From Branchinecta lynchi (taxonomy: Eukaryota; Arthropoda; Branchiopoda; Anostraca; Branchinectidae): a stretch of DNA of 64,000 bases. Position numbers and translations under genes: made by a program. The DNA lies in NCBI GenBank assembly GCA_023053575.1, contig JAKZAP010000001.1:25438533-25502532 (forward strand). The letters are read 5' to 3'. The notes under the pieces are model-generated. The model was not told the DNA's origin, searched no databases, and saw only the letters and a list, made by a program, of their open reading frames with translations. This document shows positions 10,635 to 23,059 of the stretch, one piece after another; position 1 is the first letter of the stretch, and every line of letters begins with the position of its first letter.

Positions 10635-12364
10635 AAACAAGAGCTGAAAGCTGATATGGCACTAGTAAAAACAATTAGCATGTTTGTCAGACAAAGTTTG
10701 CAGTTGTCAAAGCCAGATCTCCCCCCCGATATTCCTTTCATCAGAAGATGGGGGTGATCTAGTGAATCTGAAATATTGTTCCACTCGTTGACAGCTGTTT
10801 CAGAATGAAAGTTTTGTCGTACCCTGGTTCCGACTCGCGTATGACTCAATCAATAGAAGGAGCAAATACTCTAGCTGTGATAATTCATTCTCCCTTCTGG
10901 ATCAGACCACGAAGAACTTGGAAGGGATTTCAAGAGATTTCCGGCGGCCCCCTTCGAGCTCCACACATTGTCATCGGAACTGATCCGGAAATGAAATGGA
11001 AACTGAGATATTAGCTCTTGCCACTTGTCAAGTATTCACATCCGATAACCCTTTCGAAAGTTCTGCATGGCACTATACTCCGGATTCCCCATTACCCCAC
11101 GATGATCGAATCGGGGAAGTGACTATTTCAAAGTCAATCTGGTCCGGTCTGCCAAGTATGCCAAATAAAATCGTCATAGATAGCCTGGATATAGTCTAAG
11201 TCGTTTCACCGGCATGCCGGTAAACCTCCGGTGACTCCTGTCCTTCCAAGCTCCACCTTCAATGCCCCCGCTGATGATCACCCATTCCAAAGTTAAGAAT
11301 GTCACTAGATTTCTGATTCCGTCTCCCTCCACAATGATCGTGTCGGGAAAGGGAGTATTTCGAAGTCAATCTGGTCGTGGCCCTAATATGCGTGCCAAGT
11401 GTCGTCATCTCAGCAAATCTGGAAGTACCTTAATTCGCTATCACCCGAATTCCCGTAAGCCCCCTCAGACTCCCCCCACATTGACAAGACCCGGTCTTGC
11501 TCTGTCAGTATTGTATCTAGGGCTTACGCTTGTTCTTCCAATCAACTCCGACTCCTCGACTCTAAGCGATTCATCACAATTCTGGTGCCCCCTCCCCGAG
11601 TGATCAGACGCGATCCGGACTTAAAACTGAACATCTGAGACACTTGGTCTTGACACTTGCAAAGTTTCATGCACGTCTGATCACGCGTTCCTAAGTTATG
11701 AATGTCACAAGATTCCAGATTGCCCATCCCTCTACTCCCACCACGATGAACGGATCGGGGAAGGGACTATTTTCAAGTCAACATGTTAGAGTCCCTAATA
11801 TACCTGCAAAGTTTCATTGTCCTAGCACATCTGGAACTACCCTAACTCGAGATCACCGGAATTCCGGGAAACCCCTCCAACTTCCCCCACCGTGACACGA
11901 TCCGGCCCTCTTTTGTCAGTAATGTATTTAGGGTTTACGCTTGTTCTTCCAACCAAGTCCGAATTCCGATCCCTCGACTCTAAGCGATTCGCGAGATTTC
12001 CGGTGCACCCTCCAGCTCCCCCCCCCCCACTCCCCAGTGATCAGATCCGGTCCAGACTTGAAACTGAACATCTGAGACACTTGTTCTTGATCTTTACCAA
12101 GATCCATGCAAGTCCAATTACCCGTTCCAAAGTTATGAATGTTACTCATTCCCGGATTCCCCATCCCTCCACTCTCACTAAGATGGCCGAATCGATTTAG
12201 TGATTATTTCTAAGTCAATCTGGTCGGGTCCCTTATACGCCTTCCAAGTTCCATCGTCCTAGCTTATGTGGAAGTGCCCAAACTAGCAAAATACGGACAG
12301 ACCGATAGACGGACTACAGACATTACGATCGCTATATGGCACTTGAGTAAGGTCAAATGCCATA
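10635..12364 (+). repeat. Family B repeat, copy 2
   Basis: It starts AAACAAGAGCTGAAAGCTGA then TATGGCACT. Repeated blocks follow: CAAGTTTCATTGTCCTAGCA, CACATCTGGAA, CCCTCCA.CTCC, CGGATCGGGGAAG and TCTAAGCGATTC. It ends with an oligo GACCGATAGACGG stretch and the hairpin ATGGCACTTG...CAAATGCCAT. Inserted in the large intron of the cadherin-like gene. Confidence 0.8.
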
Positions 12365-12734
12365 CAAAATAATACCCGATACAATAACCTTGTGCCCCGT
12401 TTGAGAGAAAGATTTGTGTGAATGTTATTTGTATTTTTGAGTTATTTGCTCATAGTTACTTAATTCATTTCATTGATAAATTTGTTACAAGAAAGATAAC
12501 GTTAACATTTGAATTGTGAGCATAACTTTCTTGTTGTCCATCTTGCCATTCTGGCGGAACAAAAAGCATTCATTCATTCGGTAATTTATTAAATCATTCT
12601 GTCTAGTTCTGATTTCAGTCTCAGTTTTAAAATAACATGGACTATGTTCAGTCCCGAAGAAACCCTCATATTTGTGAAGTTAAACTGTATATAACATTTT
12701 TCCATTGTGTGAACAAGCGTGCTACAGGATTCGT

Positions 12735-13396
12735 GAAAACAAGACCAAAGGTGTCGACGTGATCCCAAAAATCTAACATTTGATTCAGACAATCGGGTCT
12801 TGTCTTCGTCAGATCCAGTCTTGGACAGGCTAATCATCAGAGAAAACCAAAGTTCAGATATACCTCTATCAGCCATATCTATTTTGACGATACTGACCGA
12901 GACTTCCTGCTTTACTTCTGCCAAGTTTCCGGTTTAGCCCGATTTCGCCCGATACAACCGGATTCCGGATTAATTATAGGTCCGGGTAAAACAATTATCA
13001 TGTACCAACTCAGCCTCTGTTCTTACCCCTTAATCTGTCATCTAATCAAACTTTTGCTTGTAACAAATTTTCCGGTTTTGGCCGGATTCCGGGCGAACTA
13101 GTTGTCTGGCAAGAAAATGATTTTCACCATCGTGCTCAGCATGCTTTCTTACCCCATTATCGACTATCACATTAGCTGTTTAATAATATTTTGTTTGTCC
13201 CTTAATTTGAACCCCCTCCCTCACTCATAAATATGGAGCTACATAGCCCATCTACGAACTTGACCCAATGAATCTTCACACCAAGTTTCATAAAAATATC
13301 TCATTCCCTTCGAGGGTTATCGTGCTCACAGACAGACGGACAGACGGACATTTTTGCGATGTCATAGGTATCCCTCCACTTACGTTTTGATATCCC
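12735..13396 (+). repeat. Family A repeat, copy 4 (short)
   Basis: The 5' end AACAAGACCAAAGGTGTCGA, then GATCCCAAAAATCTAACA, is followed by only one or two monomers, the 3' module and a TTTTGATATCCC end, where the usual GGGATCCC is mutated. Confidence 0.75.
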
Positions 13397-14462
13397 AAAA
13401 AAAAGGTTGAATCTGTATGTGTGCCTATAAAACCTGTTAAAGGTTGAGATTTCAAGGGAATGCAAAGGCGACACTTTGACCCGAGCCCCATTGAGGGGGA
13501 GCTCTACGACACTGACAGTGCGAACCTAAGACATTTTTTTGTGCATATTTATATTCCACACTTTTTCGTGTGTTTGTAACAAAATAAAGGGGTGCGAGAA
13601 GTCCGACACACAGGTTGAAACTCGCGATACTGTCGTTCTGTCTGTTTTTGTTTTGCGGTATACTTAAATGCTTTGAAATAAAATAAAATATCTCAATAAA
13701 TAAAAGACAAGCCGATACCACCCCGTGCTAGAAGGATCCTCAGTTATGTGTCTATTTATCTAACAATTTATTATGTAAACCCGAATTTGCCACCAAATTT
13801 GTCTTTGAACCACAAAATCGAAAAATCACCTCGAGAGTAGCTGACAAATTTGAGCCACAGTGAGAGCCACAAAAACCTTGTTGGTCACAAACTTTCGGGC
13901 CATTCAACCTTTCGAGAACAACTTTTCACAGCCGACCCACGGCCTCTTTTTGGAATCGCGAAAAAACGCCTTTAGTTAGGGTTTCACCCCCTGGTAATTT
14001 TCACGTTTTCCTTTCCAATCCTATCAAGTGAAGTAATTACTGTATTTGAATTAAATCTGTAATAGTTTTCATATTTTCCATTTTCAATCCCACAAAGCGA
14101 AGTAATATGTTTTAAAATCTGTATTGCGTGGCTTGAACTTTATCTTCTGTCATACGTTTCATGTCGCAATGTTTGTTTTTCTTCCTTGACACATAAACTC
14201 GACGACACTGACATAAGCTCTTCATCCGAAAAAAAAATCCTTTGGCTAAGTCTTACGACGTATCTCCTTGTGACTGTCAAAACTTCACAGGAGATGCTAG
14301 AGGACCCAGAAAGTACACCATGTACTACTTATGTACACAATCGATGTACTTGGGCTTTTACTGTTTACTTCCCTGGAGTACTTAATACTTATTACTTAAA
14401 GTCTAACTGAAAAGGCAGCTTATCTTTACATCTAACATTTGAATAGCCGACACTGAATTCTT
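13397..14462. other. No feature recognised
   Basis: AT-rich sequence inside the cadherin-like intron. Neither strand shows a convincing exon, RNA gene or element end. Confidence 0.4.
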
Positions 14463-16702
14463 GTGTTGCGAGAGCAACACTTTGGTTTTGTCGTGTTTTT
14501 TTTGTGTTTTTTCCTAGTATCCCGATTTGCGCTTATTCTTAGAAAGTGGTAAGGGTCTAACCTGTGCGGTTTATACCGAAAGTGTGTACCTTAGGCCGGA
14601 TTGATGAACATGACATTACATTTTGGAAAGTTCCGTAGAACTCTTACCTGGGGCCAGAAAGGATGGTTTTCGCTTGTCATTGAGCTAGAGCCTACAGTGT
14701 TTGAATTAAAGTGGAGTTGTATAGCCTATGTCAGAGAGGACTATCTGAAGTTATGCAGTCAAGCTTTCGTTTCATGAAACCATGTTTCTGCTTCTGAGTG
14801 GGAAGCTCCATTCTAGCAGGCAAGCAGACAGGCACCACTTTTAAACTGAAGATGGACTAAAATCTATGAGTGCGAAATATGTGTGGTAGTTCCCTGGCCC
14901 TACAGCCAACATATCTTCTTTGAGGGATAAATATAAAAATTTGTAGAAACCAAAAAGTGCCATTTTCCAACGGGTCCGAAAGTGCTGCCATCTATTGTTT
15001 CTACCCGTTTCTGTTCGTGATTTCAGCTGAGTTTATCATTCCATTTCTTACACTTGGGACTGAGGAAGAGAAATGATATCAGATGGGTGTCCTAAAGTTT
15101 AAAAGTTCTCTCACTGCTAAAGAAATTAGAGCTTACCCTTTGCTCCTTTCTAAGTGGTGATATTAGAAAGTTGTCCTACGGCAAAAAAGTCAACTTCTGA
15201 ACTAATACAGATAGATTTTTTTTTCTTCAACGGCGTCCGGTAGACCTCGATGAGCTGATCAAAGTACATGCCACCTGTTTTTATAAAAATTCCTTCATGA
15301 GATACAACAGTTTGAAAGTTTGGAAGGGTTGACAACTTTGGTAGTGAGGTGCACGCTGAAATCAAAAATAGGCCGATCCGAATCGAGACATGTAGGGTAC
15401 TTGTAAGCAACAATCGGCTGTTAGACCCAATCATCTTCGGCGATGAGAGGTTAGCAACATTGGTATTTGGTGTACTATTAATCCTATTATTTCTTCCTTG
15501 TGTATTTGATCGTGACGACAATTTGGTACCATTCCTATCACGGGGAGATGTACTAGTAACAATCGGTTACTAGGACGGGTTCATGAGGGGTTAGAAACTT
15601 GTGGAAATTGGTGCACATTTTTTTTCTCTATAAATCAGAGGGTAAGAAAACTATATACTCCTTGTTCTATCACTATAACATGGAATTCAGCCTTTGAGGG
15701 GTTGACAACTTTAGTGCTAGGGTACAAACTGAAACAAAGAATAGGCGGAACCCAGTTGTGAGACATGTCAGGTACGTGTAAGTGACAATCGGCTGTTATA
15801 CCATAACCATCTTCGGCGGTGAGACTGACCGTGTTAACGCAACGGATACAAATGATAATGTAAAACAACTACATAGTTTCGAAATAGTTAGCAGAGTGGT
15901 GTCTATGGTATTTTGATCCTGAAAAGTTAAAGATAGCTTTATAATACGAACTAGATCATATAAGATAATGTTCTAAGTTTGCACGAGTCACGATGTCTAT
16001 GACTGAAAAGGATAAGTTCAACTGGCTGCAAAGTCAATTTAGTCCCTACTTCGGATTTTCTGTTGTTGTTTTTTTACTTGTAAGCAAAAAGCGACTGTTA
16101 GACCATAATCATTTTCAGCGACGAGGGGCTTGTAATTTGTGCTAGCTGGTGTACCTATTAATCCTTTTATTTGTTTCTGGTCTATTTGAACTGAAAATAA
16201 TTTAGTGCTATGTCTACCACGGGAGATGGACTTGTAAGTAGGAATCGGTTGCTAGAAGGGGTTCATAAGGGGCTAGAAACTAGTAAAAAATTGGTGCACA
16301 TTTTATTTGATTTCTATAAATCTGAGGGTAAGAAAATTAGTCTTCATGGTCTATCACTGTAACTTAGAATTAAGTCTTTGAGGGGTTGACAACTTTAGTG
16401 GTGGGGTATACACTCAAACAAAGAATAGACGGAACCCAACTGTGAGACAAGTCGGGGACTTGTAACTAGCAATCGGTGATTACACCATAATCATCTTCGG
16501 CGATGAGGGGCTTTCCCTACCTAATTCTCTACTTCCGATATTCTGTTGTTGTTTTTTTTGTTCAACGCTGGGAGATAACCACGTGAAGAAAATTATTCTT
16601 CATAGATTGGAACACACCATTTTGAAAACCACGATGGGTTGACAAATTCAACATTTAAACGTTAGCGAGGAAACAAAGCAAAAGTGTTGCTCTCACAACA
16701 CT
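14463..16702. mobile_element. 2.2 kb element with a GTTGC hairpin at each end
   Basis: At the left, 14463-14480 is a perfect hairpin, GTGTTGC-GAGA-GCAACAC, followed by TTTGGTTTTG. At the right, 16685-16702 reads GTGTTG-CTCTCA-CAACAC, preceded by CAAA. The interior has a degenerate unit of about 380 bp marked by CAATCGGCTGTTAGACC, AATCATCTTCGGCGATGAGG and GAGGGGTTGACAACTTTAGT, at about 15400, 15775, 16080 and 16460. The same hairpin is also followed by CACTTTRGT on both sides, so the right end may extend to about 16760. Superfamily unknown. Confidence 0.5.
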
Positions 16703-16804
16703 TTAGTCGGCGAAGCCGAACAAAGGTTGCTGCAACACTTCACGTTGCTCAGGCAACGTAGGTCTAGTTTCGACTCATTTACGGGATTTTTTTTATTTTT
16801 TTTT

Positions 16805-17342
16805 TCACGCGGTGCTCTAGTAATATTGCTCAGAATGTGCGCTCCTTGCATGACAACCCAAAATTCACCCTGACGCGCAGAATTTAAATTTCAACAAAAG
16901 CTGCATTTTCAACTCAATTAACTTGAATGACCGTTCGCTGCTCGATTGAAAGATGTAGGATATTTAATTTTTCCGACATCCAGAATCTACCGTGGCTTTA
17001 TTCTGCCTTTTATATTATCCCTAGATCCCTTATGGAATAATAAACTTCTGAAATCCCCACCTTTCGCGATGGTTTCGCTTTGTACCTACGTCTTTTTGGC
17101 GCTTTTCGGCTTAGTCAAGTTTGACCAGTCACGCAACATAATTTTCAACGTAAGCCGACAATTCTTTCAAACATAAGTAAATGAGAAGCTTCAAAATGTT
17201 TTTTTTATCGTTCTGGAAGACATGGTAGGCAATCAGGTCTATATTCTGTTTGGATTTCTTTTCTTTTGCTTGTTTTTCCCACTTTCTAACCTCTGCGCTG
17301 CGTCGGATAGTGGGAAGGCTGGATGGAGTTGACAAGCGCTAA
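16805..17342. repeat. Family E fragment followed by an intact family H stretch
   Basis: 16805-16890 carries CAGAATGTGCGCTCCTTGCA and TGACAACCCAAAATTCACCC, shared with the family E element at 49.0 kb. 17000-17340 is the uninterrupted counterpart of the split copy at 3.36-4.15 kb. Confidence 0.55.
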
Positions 17343-17344
17343 CA

Positions 17345-18246
17345 GTAACAAGACCAAAGTTTTCGACGGGATCCCAAAAATTCAATATCTGATCCAGACA
17401 ACTAGGTCTTGTCTTAGCCAGATCCAGTCATCGCCAGACTCCTTGAACGGTTTTACTATTAAAATTCAGAAACAGATTAAGGCCAAATAGCTAATCATCT
17501 GAGAAAACCAAGTTCAGATATGGATTCATCATGTGTGTTTACCCGTATAAGTCATATCTGTTTTGACGAAAACTTCCTGCCACTTCTGCCAATTTCCCGG
17601 TTTCGGCCGAACTCCAGAACTACTTGTCCGGCAAAAAAAGAAAGCTCAAAAATGAAGTCAGGGTATCTTCTTTCCCCAATAATGAACATCTTATCAACTT
17701 CAAATAAAAATTTAACTTATAACAAATTTTCCGACTCCTATGGGATTCCGGTCGAACTATATGTCCGGGTAAAATATGATTATGACACAGGGATTCAGCA
17801 TCTCTTCTTACCCCTAAATCGCTTATCTAATAAACTAGAAATAAAACTTTAACTTCTAACAGTTTTCCGGTGTTGGCCGGATTCCGGGCGAACTACATGT
17901 CCGGGTAGAAAATTGTTTTCACAAAAGTGTTCAGCATGTCTTCTTGCCCTAAATCGAACATCTAATCAACTCCAAATAAAAATAATTCTAACAAACTTTC
18001 CGGTTTGAGCCGGATTCCGGGCGAAATACTTGTCCGTCGAGAAAATAGTTTTCACCATCGTTTTCAGCATGTCTTCCTACCTCATAATCGACTATCACAT
18101 TAGCTGTTTCAAAACATTTGTTTGCCCCTTAATTTGAACCCCCACCCCTAAATGTAGGGCTACATACCCCATCTACGAACTCGACTGGTCCGACGACCCA
18201 ACGAATCCTCACACCAAGTTTCATCAAAATATCTCATTCCCTTCGA
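17345..18246 (+). repeat. Family A repeat, copy 5 (3' truncated)
   Basis: It starts AACAAGACCAAAGTTTTCGA then CGGGATCCCAAAAATTC and includes GATCCAGACAACTAGGTCTT. Three or more monomers follow. It stops within the 3' module at TTCCCTTCGAGACTT, without the GACAGACGG units or a GGGATCCC end. Confidence 0.75.
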
Positions 18247-18352
18247 GACTTACCTTGGATTCAGAATATGTATAGTTTGTTTTATCCTAGTCCCACTAGG
18301 AAAATTATTTTTCTACAGTTGGTCTGTATAGGCCTAATCTGCCTTTATAGGA

Positions 18353-19554
18353 TAATAAGACCAAAGGTGTCGATCGGATCCCCAAAATCTAAGATTTGAT
18401 CCAGACAATTCGGTCTTGTCTTCGCCAGGCTTATCATCAGAGAAAACCGTGTTCAGATATTCTATCTACCTATCTATACCTCTATAAGCCATATCTATTT
18501 TGACGATATTGACCGAAACTTCCTGCTTTACTACTGCCAAATTTGCGGTTTCGCCCGAATTCCGAGCGGACTACTAGTCCAGCAAAAAAAGAAAAATAAA
18601 GAAACGAGCCGGCGTATCTCCTTATCCCTATAAAGAAATCTAATCAACTTTAAATAAAATTTTGACTTAAAAAAAATGCGAGTACAACCGGATTCCGGAC
18701 TAATTATATGTCCGGGTAAAAAATGATCATTATATACAGACTCAGCGTCTCTTCTTACCCCTAAATATATCATCTAATCAACTTCAGATAAAGCTTTTAC
18801 TTTTAACATATTTTCCGGTTTTGGCCGGATTACAGGCGAACTAGTTGTCCGGCGAGAAAATGGTTTTCACCATCGGGTTCAGCATGCCTTCTTACCCATA
18901 AATCAAACATTTAATCAACTTCAAATGAAACTGTTACTTTAACCAACTTTCATGTTTTGGCCGGATTCCGGACGAACTGCTTGTCCGGCGACAAAATGAT
19001 TTTCACCATCATGCTCATCATGTCTTCTTACCCCTAAATCAAACATTTAATCAACTTCAAATGAAACTTTTACTTTTAACCAACTTTCCGTTTTTTGCCG
19101 GATTCCGGACGAACTACTCGTCCAGCGAGAAAATGGTTTTCACTATCATGCTCAGCATGTCTTCTTACCCCTAAATCAAACATTTAATTAACTTCAAATT
19201 AAACTTTTACTTTTAACAAACTTTCCGGTTTTTGCCGGATTCCGGACGAACTACTTGTCCGGCGAGAAAATGATTGTCACCATCGTGCTCAGCATGTCTT
19301 CTTATCCCATAATCGACTATTACATTAGCTGTTTAAAAATATTTTGTTTATCCCTTAATTTGAACCCCCTCCCCCACCCCCCAACATAGGGCTACAGAGC
19401 CCATCTACGAACTCGACCTTACCCTTGACCCAAACAATCCTCATCCAAGAAAATATCTCATTCCCTTCGAGAGTTATCGTGCTTACAGACGGACGGACGG
19501 ACGGCCAACTTTTGCAATGTCATAGGTATCCCTCCACTTACGTTTTGGGATCCC
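18353..19554 (+). repeat. Family A repeat, copy 6 (complete, five monomers)
   Basis: The best complete copy, with 5' AATAAGACCAAAGGTGTCGA, a clear array of ~145 bp monomers from about 18660 to 19300, the 3' module, GGACGGACGGACGG and a CGTTTTGGGATCCC end. Several monomers are nearly identical, which suggests recent array expansion. Confidence 0.85.
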
Positions 19555-19724
19555 AAAAAGTCGGTGACGTATATCGGTGCGGAGTGGTGCGGAAAGATTT
19601 TCGTTCTCAGCACAACAAATTGGTCTAGAAAGGCTCTTCAAACCTTCTGCAGCTCTCGCTACCCCCCTTGAACGATAGAGGTGCCTGGATCACGGGCTAA
19701 AGAGTTGTGCTTTAAAAAACTAAC

Positions 19725-19983
19725 CATCCTTGAAGATCATGAACCGGAGGTTCCCCTTGACCAATATATTTCCGTTGGTCGGATGCACGTCGAAAAACGC
19801 ATTGGCGGACGCCATCCTGTACCGCAGACGGATCGGAACATTGTCTACTTTTTGCGGTGTTACGTACACTTTCTGCACTACTGCTCCTGGTGGTGTGCTT
19901 GAGAACACAAACGCGGTTACAGGATTCTGGGTGGAGTAAAGTTGGTACAAACCTAGAAAAACGATAACAGGAACCAACTGCAT
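19725..19983 (-). CDS. Cadherin-like protein, exon 1 (signal peptide and first half of cadherin repeat)
   Basis: The exon starts at ATG (19983-19981). The first ~24 residues, MQLVPVIVFLGLYQLYSTQN.., form a hydrophobic signal peptide. Then come FSSTPPGAVVQKVYV, a YRMASANAFFDVHPTNGNIL stretch and VKGNLRFMIFKD. AFFDVHPTNGNI matches the cadherin F-x-I-D-x-x-T-G-x-I motif. The exon ends at GATG|GTTAGT in phase 1, and the phase fits the exon at 10502-10384, across a 9.2 kb intron filled with repeats. The product would be a secreted or membrane adhesion protein. Later exons are not visible, so the family member is undetermined. Confidence 0.6.
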
Positions 19984-20239
19984 AAATCGGGAGTGTCCGT
20001 CCTTTAATGGTTCGCTCCAGATGGTACGTACGACTTTTGTAGTCTGTCATAATGAATGTGAGTCAGTTCTAACGTCTAATAAGACGGATTGCTGACGGCC
20101 ATAATTTGTCGAAGCTGTTCAATGACTCAGCGGGAACTACACCTTTTGGCAGGATGTTCCATGTTCCCATCAATAACTACCCGGGAGGAGGAGGAATCAA
20201 GTAATATTGAAGAGACTAGTATTACGGTCCGGGTATTCG

Positions 20240-21985
20240 AGAACCACAGTCAATCACGTGTGTGTCGTTATTCCCCCCCCCCCCCCCTCCAACTCCGGAT
20301 CCGCACCGGACTTGAAAATAATATGTCAAGAATCATGACCTTTTTACCGTGCAAGTTACATCCCACACTCCATCTGTTTATTTCCTACGAGTGTTCGAAA
20401 ATCATCTCCTTCCAACTCCAACTAGCATGGTCGAGATTGTGTGAGCATACTTATGGCCAGGGGCGTCGCAAGTGCATTTTCGTTGGGGGGGGGGGGGGGT
20501 GCATAGCCTAAAATTTTTACTGAATCTCTCGAAAATTTTACCGGATCCTAGAAACTGAGAATCCGAGCTTCAAATTACTGAACAGGAAGGATTCTTAGGA
20601 AGAGTTACACTAAAGGGCAGAATGAAAGACGATAAACCAGATATACTAGGCGTCGTCCGGGCGTCCTTGCGGTGTAGCCCACTTGGACAATATATTGCCG
20701 GGCACAATTGTAGTAACAGCTCCTATTTACTATATCCTAGACAAAATTAAATCGAGCACCGCAGGCGAAAATTTTCTAAATACATTATTTTTCCCTGTAG
20801 GTTAAAATTTTCCGAAACCGAATGGAGCGACGTCCCGGCTTAAGCAGCTACTGTAGGCTAGTCAATAGGCCTACTACCCATGGACATATAAAGTGAGCGC
20901 CGCAGGCGAGATTTTTAAAAGTTAGCTTTTTCCTGCCAAATATGACTAATTCAATCAGATCCTAGCTTTGAGTCTTTCTCAAATCCCAACCCTGTAACTG
21001 GCTAAGAACCCAAGATAAATGACGCGCCTTTCCACAAAATATAGAATATTACGAAAAGCGCCACAGTCCGGAATTTTCGAAACATTTATGATCAGAGCGT
21101 CTTTTTGGGATCCAAATCATAGTAAGGAGTTCGTGGTAACTACCAAATCCTGGCAATTATACTGGATAAATTACCAAATCCCAGTTCTTATACCGAATAA
21201 GTTTAGACCGATAGCCTATTCGGGATTCTGTGCAACTACCGAATCCTGGTTTTTATACGAACTGTTTTGGTACCGCAAAACTACCTGAGAGTATTCATAT
21301 TCGAAAGGCGAGATTCGTGGTAACTATCGAGTCCCGAAACTTATACCGAGTAAATTACCGAATCTCAACCATGATAGCGAACAATTTTGGACCGATAGCC
21401 TATTCGAATCTCTCTAAATATACCGAATAAATCTGGCACCGAAAAATTTCCAAATAACTTCAGTAAATTCGCTTACCAAATTCGTGATAGCTACCGAATC
21501 CTGGGAATTATACCGGGTACCGATCATTATACCAAATAGATTTGTACCTATATCTTATTTGGGATACTGCATAACTACCGTATCCACGTAAATATACCAA
21601 ACAGTTTCGGTATCGAAAAAATACCGAACAATTTTAATGAAATTTTGGGCCTCCGGCCCAAGATTTTATCGAATCTCAAAAAGTTAGGGGGGTGCTGCCC
21701 CCCCCCCCCCTTGCGACGTCCCTGCTTACGGCACATATTGGGCATTTGTTCCTACCATCCACCAATGTTCAATCGAACTCCCAGTTTCCCCTGTCTCCAA
21801 TCCCGAACGGATGACCTTGTCCAGGAAAAGAAGGTTTCGTTGAGCACTGGGTCGGGTCCTTTATAAGCATGACAAGTTGCACCACCCTCCCTAACGTGGA
21901 AGTGTCCAAGCAAAACCGGTACAGAGGGACAGAGAAACTACGACCGCTATATGGCACTTGAGCCGAAGGCTGCAAGTGCCATACA
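20240..21985 (+). repeat. Diverged family B copy, interrupted by a hAT element
   Basis: Outside the hAT insertion, 20240-20457 and 21725-21985 carry family B blocks: CTCCAACTCCGGATCCG, GACTTGAAAATAA, TGGAAGTGTCC and GACCGCTATATGGCACTTGA. It ends with the terminal hairpin TGGCACTTGA-GCCGAAGGC-TGCAAGTGCCA. The 5' terminus was not recognised. Confidence 0.55.
20458..21724. mobile_element. Non-autonomous hAT-type element (family C), copy 1
   Basis: Terminal inverted repeats are CAGGGGCGTCGCAAG (left) and CTTGCGACGTCCCTG (right). The 8-bp flanks are CTTATGGC (20450-20457) and CTTACGGC (21725-21732), one mismatch. CAGGG termini and 8-bp duplications are hAT hallmarks. The interior is noncoding, with repeated ACCGAAT, TACCGAATAA and GCGCCGCAGGCGA blocks shared with the copy at 34.8 kb. 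G and C runs lie just inside the ends. Confidence 0.8.
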
Positions 21986-21989
21986 AAAG

Positions 21990-22472
21990 TTCATATAACT
22001 TGTAAAATCTACCCCAATTTCTTTTCTTGATATTATTTTTCTATGTTCGAAGTTTTGTAAAAACAAATATTAAGATCTTCCTCGTCCAAACCACGACTTG
22101 AGCTTACCCTTCTGCCCGTACGTACACGGCATCAGCACACATAATCCAAGGGCTAATACTCTTAAAAGTCGGATCATTTCCAACAAATTAGGGAACAGGA
22201 AAAATGTTCACACGCAGATATCTGCCTTGCATGATCGCGCTTAGAACTTCGCCACGGAACTGCTGTTCCAAGACAGCTGTCAGGAAAGTTCCCTGCGAGC
22301 AACAAGCAACGCAATCGCCAGTTGTTTGGCTTTACTTAATAAAATGATCCCCCTCTCCCACCCTTGACTGCACCGTACGAACACGACAACGGGACAAAAA
22401 AGGCAAAAGGCAAAAGTGGGATACCAAATGCGTTTGATGTGAAGTTAGCCTATGATACCCAATGGGAGACGT
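21990..22472. other. No gene recognised
   Basis: AT-rich sequence between the family B end and the composite hAT locus. No exon, RNA gene or element boundary was seen. Confidence 0.4.
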
Positions 22473-23059
22473 CAGGGGGGGACTGGTATGAAATCTGAGG
22501 ACCCCTAGCCTAAAATCTGGCCTTTTTCGGAAAAAAGACCCACCCACCCCCGCCTGGCTGGTATGAAATCTGAAACCGCTAGGGGTACCCCAATACCCGC
22601 CGAAAAAATCTGCATTAAAAAAAAAATATTGCACACACCACCCCCCATAGCAGGGTGTGTAGCATATCTTTCGATTCCAAATTACAAGGTTAGAAGTATG
22701 CTGTACTTCTTTTATTATTATCACGAAGACTATCCAAGTAAAAAGCTTATTTCAGCACACGTGAAGGATTTTTTAAGTTTTTGACCTCGGAAACACTTCA
22801 GCATCAGATTTCAAGTAAGGCTTTGCACTTGGCCAAAGAATCTCTAGTCTTTTAATTGTGCTTTTAGCGGGACGACGGAAAAATTGACGGTTTTTCATTT
22901 TTGTCTCTGCCCTCCTGCTCGTTGAAGACAGCAGAAGTCCAGCGATGCTCGTCGAAGACAGCAGAAGTCCAGCGACTTATTTTTGAGCATACGTTCTCGA
23001 GGCTTGCTGTAGCCTTAAAAGGTCGGCCTTATCTTTTCTTAAATATTGCCACTGACGCC

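Noticed and set aside
15150..15521. 123-codon minus frame
   Set aside because: It lies in the degenerate 380-bp units of the GTTGC-hairpin element; other units do not keep it open.
18660..19300. CRISPR-like regular repeats
   Set aside because: The units are directly adjacent ~145 bp monomers without unique spacers, in animal DNA; this is a tandem array within family A.
19712..20050. 112-codon minus frame overlapping cadherin exon 1
   Set aside because: It is the alternative frame of the exon with signal peptide and cadherin motif, and has no domain of its own.
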